From NCBI GenBank assembly GCA_018432645.1, contig JAHDSP010000213.1, positions 1 through 18,100 on the forward strand: a stretch of DNA of 18,100 bases, written 5' to 3'. A program made the position numbers and the translations under genes. This document shows positions 14,758 to 18,100 of this stretch, piece by piece. Source of the stretch: Bacteroidales bacterium (GTDB taxonomy: Bacteria; Bacteroidota; Bacteroidia; Bacteroidales; DTU049). Numbering within the stretch: position 1 is the stretch's first letter; the number at the start of each line of letters is the position of its first letter. The notes beneath the pieces were generated by a model, which saw nothing but the letters and a program-made list of their open reading frames with translations, did not search any database and was not told the origin of the DNA.

Positions 14758-15780
14758 ATGCATAACACCAATAATAGATATCTACTTATTCAGACGGCTA
14801 GTATAGGAGATGTGGTACTTATCACACCAGTTATAGAGTCGATTCACAGAAATAATCCTAATGCCGAGATATTTATTTTAATTAATAGTAGAGCAGCTGA
14901 GCTTTTTGATAATCATCCATTTATTTCAAAAGTTTTTATTTGGAATAAAAAAAATAGAAAATATAAACATCTATGGCATTTAATATTACAACTAAGAAAA
15001 TATAATTTCACAGCAGTAATAAATTTTCAGCGGTATTTCTCTACTGGCTTTTTAATGTGGTGTATGCATAGTAATAAAAAAATTACTTTCAGGCAAAGTA
15101 CAATGTCTTGCTTATTTGCTAATGAGACATATGAGCATTTATGGAATCAAAAGCATGAAGTTGATAGAAATTTAATTTTAATACAAAATCTAGTAAATAA
15201 TGAAGATTTAATAAGGCGTCCACAACTTTACATCCCTGACAATATTAAAATTGATTTACCGCAAAATCCATATATTTGTATTTCTCCATATTCTCTGTGG
15301 AATACTAAACAAATGGTAATATGGAGATGGGTAGACCTTTGTGAAAGTTTAATTAATTTAGGTTATAATGTGGCTGTTTTAGGTGGTAAAGAGGATATTA
15401 ATAAAAATAATTTGTTTTTTAAAGAACTTAAGAATAATGAACATATTTATGATTTTGTTGGTAAATTATCATTATTAGAGACTTTATATGTAATAAAACA
15501 TTCATTTATCACTTATTCTAATGATAGTGCTATTACACATTTGGCTTCTTCTATTAATGCACCAATAGCAACTATTTTTTGCTCTACTGTACCCTCGTTT
15601 GGCTTCACTCCATTGAGTGATAAATCTTTTATTATTGAGCCCAATATAGAGCTATTATGTCGCCCTTGTGGTAAACATGGTTATTCGAAATGCCCCAAAA
15701 ATTTATTTATTTGTGGAAATAGTTTTAATATAGATCAATTATTAGAACCTGTCAAAGAGTTGCAATCAGATGTACAATAA
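14758..15780 (+). CDS. Family 9 glycosyltransferase (ADP-heptose:LPS heptosyltransferase-like)
   Basis: 340-residue GT-B-fold enzyme of the heptosyltransferase family. The N-terminus reads LLIQTASIGDVVLITPVI, the acceptor-side GDxxxxTP motif. The C-terminal half shows ICISPYSLWNTKQMVIWRW, the family's PxSxWxTKxWP-like donor region. It also has YSNDSAITHLASSINAPIAT, the DSGxxHLA-like motif with Ala in place of Gly. A cysteine-rich end (LLCRPCGKHGYSKCPKNLFIC, within residues 300-322) is common in this family. These enzymes build the inner core of lipopolysaccharide. That the sugar is a heptose is inferred from the family, not shown. The end overlaps tsaC by 11 bp. Confidence 0.9.
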   Translation: MHNTNNRYLLIQTASIGDVVLITPVIESIHRNNPNAEIFILINSRAAELFDNHPFISKVFIWNKKNRKYKHLWHLILQLRKYNFTAVINFQRYFSTGFLMWCMHSNKKITFRQSTMSCLFANETYEHLWNQKHEVDRNLILIQNLVNNEDLIRRPQLYIPDNIKIDLPQNPYICISPYSLWNTKQMVIWRWVDLCESLINLGYNVAVLGGKEDINKNNLFFKELKNNEHIYDFVGKLSLLETLYVIKHSFITYSNDSAITHLASSINAPIATIFCSTVPSFGFTPLSDKSFIIEPNIELLCRPCGKHGYSKCPKNLFICGNSFNIDQLLEPVKELQSDVQ

Positions 15781-16336
15781 AGATGTAATAGAAACTGTAG
15801 ATTTTTTGAAAAAAGGAAAAGTGATTTTATGCCCTACAGATACCATATGGGGACTCAGTTGCAATGCTTTAGATGAAAACGCTATTCAAAAAATTATTGA
15901 AATAAAGCATAGACCTGATAATAAAAATTTTATTATCCTTGTTTCATCTTTTGATATGTTAAAAAAATTTGTTAAAAATATACCTCCATTAGCTTTTGAA
16001 ATAGAAAAAAAAAGTGATAAACCTGTAACCATAATTTATCCAAATCCAGTAGATTTACCTAGTATTCTGATAAATGAAGATAATACTGTAGCAGCCAGAT
16101 TAGTTAGAAATAATTTTTGTAGAGAAGTTATTAATCTATTAAAAGCTCCAATAGTTTCTACATCTGCTAATATATCTGGTAATCCTTCACCGATAAATTT
16201 TGAAAATATAGATGCAGCTATCAAAATGGCAGTAGATTATATCGTACCTTTACGCAATGAAAATAATTCTTTTCACAAAGCTTCTAAAATTGTGAAAATT
16301 ATTAATGATAATGAATACACTGTAATTAGAGAATAA
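15770..16336 (+). CDS. tsaC: Threonylcarbamoyl-AMP synthase (TsaC/YrdC type)
   Basis: 188-residue YrdC/Sua5-domain protein that makes threonylcarbamoyl-adenylate from threonine, bicarbonate and ATP, the first step of t6A37 tRNA modification. Visible motifs are ILCPTDTIWGLSCNA (residues 19-33), the phosphate-binding KHRPDNKNF (residues 46-54; consensus KxRPxxKPL) and STSANISG (residues 130-137). The length is that of the short TsaC form without the C-terminal Sua5 domain. It is the last gene of the glycosyltransferase operon, and its ATG lies 11 bp inside the GT9 gene. Its function is unrelated to glycosylation, so it is probably a passenger using the same transcript. The partners TsaB, TsaD and TsaE are not in the window. 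Confidence 0.93.
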   Translation: MYNKDVIETVDFLKKGKVILCPTDTIWGLSCNALDENAIQKIIEIKHRPDNKNFIILVSSFDMLKKFVKNIPPLAFEIEKKSDKPVTIIYPNPVDLPSILINEDNTVAARLVRNNFCREVINLLKAPIVSTSANISGNPSPINFENIDAAIKMAVDYIVPLRNENNSFHKASKIVKIINDNEYTVIRE

Positions 16337-16340
16337 TTTA

Positions 16341-16373
16341 TTTGTAAATTCTCATTTTAACTTGTTATTTTTG
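16341..16373 (+). promoter_or_regulatory. Promoter of the CyuA/UPF0597 gene
   Basis: -33 TTTG at 16341-16344, a 21-bp spacer and -7 TATTTTTG at 16366-16373 followed by CAATAAT. The implied start near 16377 gives a leader of about 16 nt. The TTTGCAATAA sequence also occurs at the sirtuin and DUF4199 promoters. Confidence 0.65.
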
Positions 16374-16392
16374 CAATAATTAATTTCATTAT

Positions 16393-17679
16393 ATGTTAGA
16401 TTTAAAGCAAAGACAAGAGATAATTAATCTGATGCACAGAGAAATAGTACCTGCAATAGGATGTACAGAACCAATAGCTGTAGCTCTTTGTGTAGCAAAA
16501 GCACGTGAAATATTAGGAAGTGTTCCAGAAAAAATAGATGTTTTTTTGAGTAAAAATATTATTAAAAATGCTATGGGCGTTGGAATACCTGGTACTGGGA
16601 TGATCGGATTGCCTATAGCAATAGCCTTAGGAGCTACGATAGGTAAATCTGAATATAAGCTAGAAGTATTAAAAGATCTAACTATGCAAGATGTAGAATA
16701 TGGTAAAAGCTTTATCGAAGATGGTAAAATTAATATTTCTTTAAAGGAAAATTGTCCAGATAACTTATTTATAGAAGTTCATTGCCATGCTAAAGATAAT
16801 AAGTCTATTGCTATTATACAAGGAGCACATGATAATTTTACTTATTTATCAAAAAATAATCAAATTATTTATCAACAAGATTATATAGGAAATGAAGATA
16901 GTAACTTTAAAATAGATTTAGACTACGATAAAATTTTCGAATTTACTATGGAAACTCCTTTAGAAGAAATAAAATTTATATTAGATGCTGCAGAAATGAA
17001 TAAAAATGCTTCAATAATTTCAAAAGATGGAGATTATGGTCATCAAATCACAGAAACACTTTCTAGCGAAATAGCAAAAAAAATAATAGGAGATAATATA
17101 CTAAATGATATAATCTCTTCTACTGCTGGTGCTTGCGATCTAAGAATGGATGGAGCTATGGTGCCAGTGATGAGTACTGCTGGTAGTGGCAACCAAGGTA
17201 TAGCTGCTACCCTTCCTGTTACACTTTTTGCTCAATCATTTGAATGTCCTGAAGATCAATTAATACGAGCACTCACTTTAAGTAATTTGATGGTTATTTA
17301 TATTAAACAAAAACTAGGAAAATTATCACCGCTATGTGGGTGTGTAGTAGCTTCTACCGGTGCCTGTTGTGGCATTACTTATCTATTAGGAGGTAGTAAA
17401 TCACAAATTTCTTTTGCAGCTAAAAATATGATAGCCTCTATAACAGGGATGATATGTGATGGTGCTAAACCCAGCTGTTCATTAAAAATAGCTACTAGCA
17501 TCTATACAGCAGCTTTGTCATCTTTGATGGCTATAGAAAATAAAGTAGTATCACATCATGAAGGTATAATAGATAATGACCTAGAAAAGACCATTAGTAA
17601 CCTAGCAAAAATTGGGACAAAAGGGATGCAAGAAACAGATAATGTGATTTTAGAGATCATGACAAATAAAAAAAGCTAA
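16393..17679 (+). CDS. cyuA: L-cysteine desulfidase-like protein (CyuA / UPF0597, serine dehydratase alpha-like)
   Basis: 428-residue cytoplasmic protein of the UPF0597/CyuA family, related to the catalytic subunit of iron-sulfur L-serine dehydratases. Characterised members split L-cysteine into pyruvate, ammonia and sulfide using a [4Fe-4S] cluster. The N-terminal signature EIVPAIGCTEPIAVAL carries C24, the conserved cysteine of the family. C-terminal cysteines C315, C317, C325, C326, C355 and C362 lie in LCGCVVASTGACCG and GMICDGAKPSC and include the likely cluster ligands. AGSGNQGIAATLPV is a further family motif. No transporter or regulator is adjacent; in enterobacteria cyuA sits with a cysteine transporter and CyuR. 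The gene has its own promoter 55 bp after tsaC. The family is clear, while the substrate (cysteine versus another beta-substituted amino acid) is inferred. Confidence 0.9.
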   Translation: MLDLKQRQEIINLMHREIVPAIGCTEPIAVALCVAKAREILGSVPEKIDVFLSKNIIKNAMGVGIPGTGMIGLPIAIALGATIGKSEYKLEVLKDLTMQDVEYGKSFIEDGKINISLKENCPDNLFIEVHCHAKDNKSIAIIQGAHDNFTYLSKNNQIIYQQDYIGNEDSNFKIDLDYDKIFEFTMETPLEEIKFILDAAEMNKNASIISKDGDYGHQITETLSSEIAKKIIGDNILNDIISSTAGACDLRMDGAMVPVMSTAGSGNQGIAATLPVTLFAQSFECPEDQLIRALTLSNLMVIYIKQKLGKLSPLCGCVVASTGACCGITYLLGGSKSQISFAAKNMIASITGMICDGAKPSCSLKIATSIYTAALSSLMAIENKVVSHHEGIIDNDLEKTISNLAKIGTKGMQETDNVILEIMTNKKS

Positions 17680-17693
17680 TTAAATTTGTCATT

Positions 17694-17733
17694 TTATTAA
17701 TAATTACGAAATCATTTTTTTAATTATTAATAA
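17694..17733. repeat. Perfect 13-bp AT-only inverted repeat
   Basis: TTATTAATAATTA (17694-17706) and TAATTATTAATAA (17721-17733) are exact reverse complements with a 14-nt loop that contains a T6 run. It begins 14 bp after the CyuA stop codon and lies between that gene and the IS remnant. A transcription-end hairpin for the CyuA gene is possible, although no T tract follows the right arm. Confidence 0.5.
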
Positions 17734-17883
17734 GTATTCCTCCTATTTTGAAGGCTAGAAATACATTAATGCAGTTTCACAATAGCAATTTTTCAATTTT
17801 TACCTATGAAAAGAGGAATAGGGGAATATTGAAAGAGGTAGAGGAGGGATAGATATCAAATTTTTGTTATACTTTACAGTATG
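17734..17883. other. Spacer expected to contain the inner end of the insertion sequence
   Basis: No gene is seen. Composition changes from very AT-rich to purine-rich (17806-17852 has several GAGG/GGGA runs). An 8-bp inverted match TATTCCTC (17735-17742) / GAGGAATA (17813-17820) is present. The terminal repeat of the IS must lie here or just inside, but it cannot be fixed without the other end. Confidence 0.4.
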
Positions 17884-18100
17884 TTATTCATACCTTTGAC
17901 TAACTATCTCCCTGTACTTGTCCCACGCCCATCTGTCGTGAGATGACAAGTTCAGCAGCCTTCCAATGTCAGGTTCTATCAACTCTTTTAAATACTTATT
18001 CATTATTACGAACCACATAAGGTAGCTCTGCAAGTACTTCGTAGCCACTCCGTGGAATCTACTCAACCACGTCTTAAAATCACTTATTTTGCCCTCAACT
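17884..18100 (-). CDS. IS1595-family (ISXO2-like) transposase, C-terminal part only in window
   Basis: Open reading frame of 72 codons entering from the right edge and ending at TAA 17886-17884; the 5' part lies outside the window. The visible translation FKTWLSRFHGVATKYLQSYL (its first part read from 18078) matches the C-terminal signature WLxRFxGVxTKYLxNYLxWF that I know from IS1595/ISXO2-like DDE transposases. The next-to-last helix is acidic and aromatic (RWAWDKYREIV). GC is about 42% across 17881-18060 by count, against 23-27% in two sampled stretches of the neighbouring CyuA gene. Codons such as CTC, CCG and GCC-type endings are also more frequent, so this is recently acquired DNA. Catalytic residues and integrity of the element cannot be judged from this fragment. 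A TTG inside the fragment (18066) is not a real start because the frame stays open upstream. Confidence 0.75.
   Translation of the reverse strand, partial: VEGKISDFKTWLSRFHGVATKYLQSYLMWFVIMNKYLKELIEPDIGRLLNLSSHDRWAWDKYREIVSQRYE

Noticed and set aside
16036..16224. Minus-strand open frame of 62 codons
   Set aside because: It is antisense to tsaC over its STSANISG motif.
17735..17820. TATTCCTC/GAGGAATA pair as the terminal inverted repeats of a small mobile element
   Set aside because: Only 8 bp, about 70 bp apart, with no target duplication; chance is likely in such biased sequence.
1..18100. CRISPR array, tRNA or rRNA genes
   Set aside because: No regularly spaced repeats of 23-40 bp with unique spacers and no cloverleaf or conserved rRNA stretches were seen in the gaps between genes.

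Overview
The window looks like chromosomal DNA of a low-GC member of the Bacteroidota, probably Bacteroidales-like, although I cannot place it more finely. The evidence is threefold. The gene families are typical of the phylum: an FtsL-like protein between rsmH and ftsI, a DUF4199 membrane protein, a sugar-kinase/RapZ-C fusion and a two-domain Usp. Promoters of the Bacteroidota form TAnnTTTG lie in front of most transcription units. I see no convincing Shine-Dalgarno sequences. Coding DNA is about 23-30% GC where I counted it. TGA acts as a stop codon (for example in mraZ and rsmH), so the standard bacterial code applies.

Layout. On the minus strand, 1-3049 is the head of the division/cell-wall (dcw) cluster, in the order mraZ > rsmH > ftsL-like > ftsI. 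The ftsI gene runs off the left edge. In front of mraZ are three MraZ-box-like repeats on a 10-bp period, abutting a TAnnTTTG promoter. Diverging from it on the plus strand (3406-5183) is a two-gene restriction-modification unit: a PD-(D/E)xK nuclease resembling the Bpu10I family and an amino-methyltransferase with an SPPY motif. A minus-strand lipoprotein gene (5227-5862) converges on it. A plus-strand pair follows: a universal stress protein and a sugar-kinase/RapZ-C fusion whose start lies inside the stress gene. Next come a monocistronic sirtuin, a roughly 500-bp gap of partly coding-like composition, and a bifunctional (p)ppGpp synthetase/hydrolase (rel).

From 11987 to 16336 a compact plus-strand operon carries a DUF4199 membrane protein, three glycosyltransferases (GT2, GT4-like, GT9) and tsaC. 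It is probably an envelope-glycan module with a tRNA-modification gene at its end. A CyuA/UPF0597 cysteine desulfidase-like gene with its own promoter follows, then a perfect 13-bp inverted repeat. The right edge holds the 3' end of an IS1595-type transposase on the minus strand. At about 42% GC it stands clearly apart from its neighbours.

The most interesting points are the MraZ autoregulatory site, the series of near-leaderless promoters (usp, rel, DUF4199), the restriction-modification unit at the head of the dcw cluster, and the kinase-RapZ fusion coupled to a stress protein. I found no CRISPR array, rRNA, tRNA or clearly new defence system.
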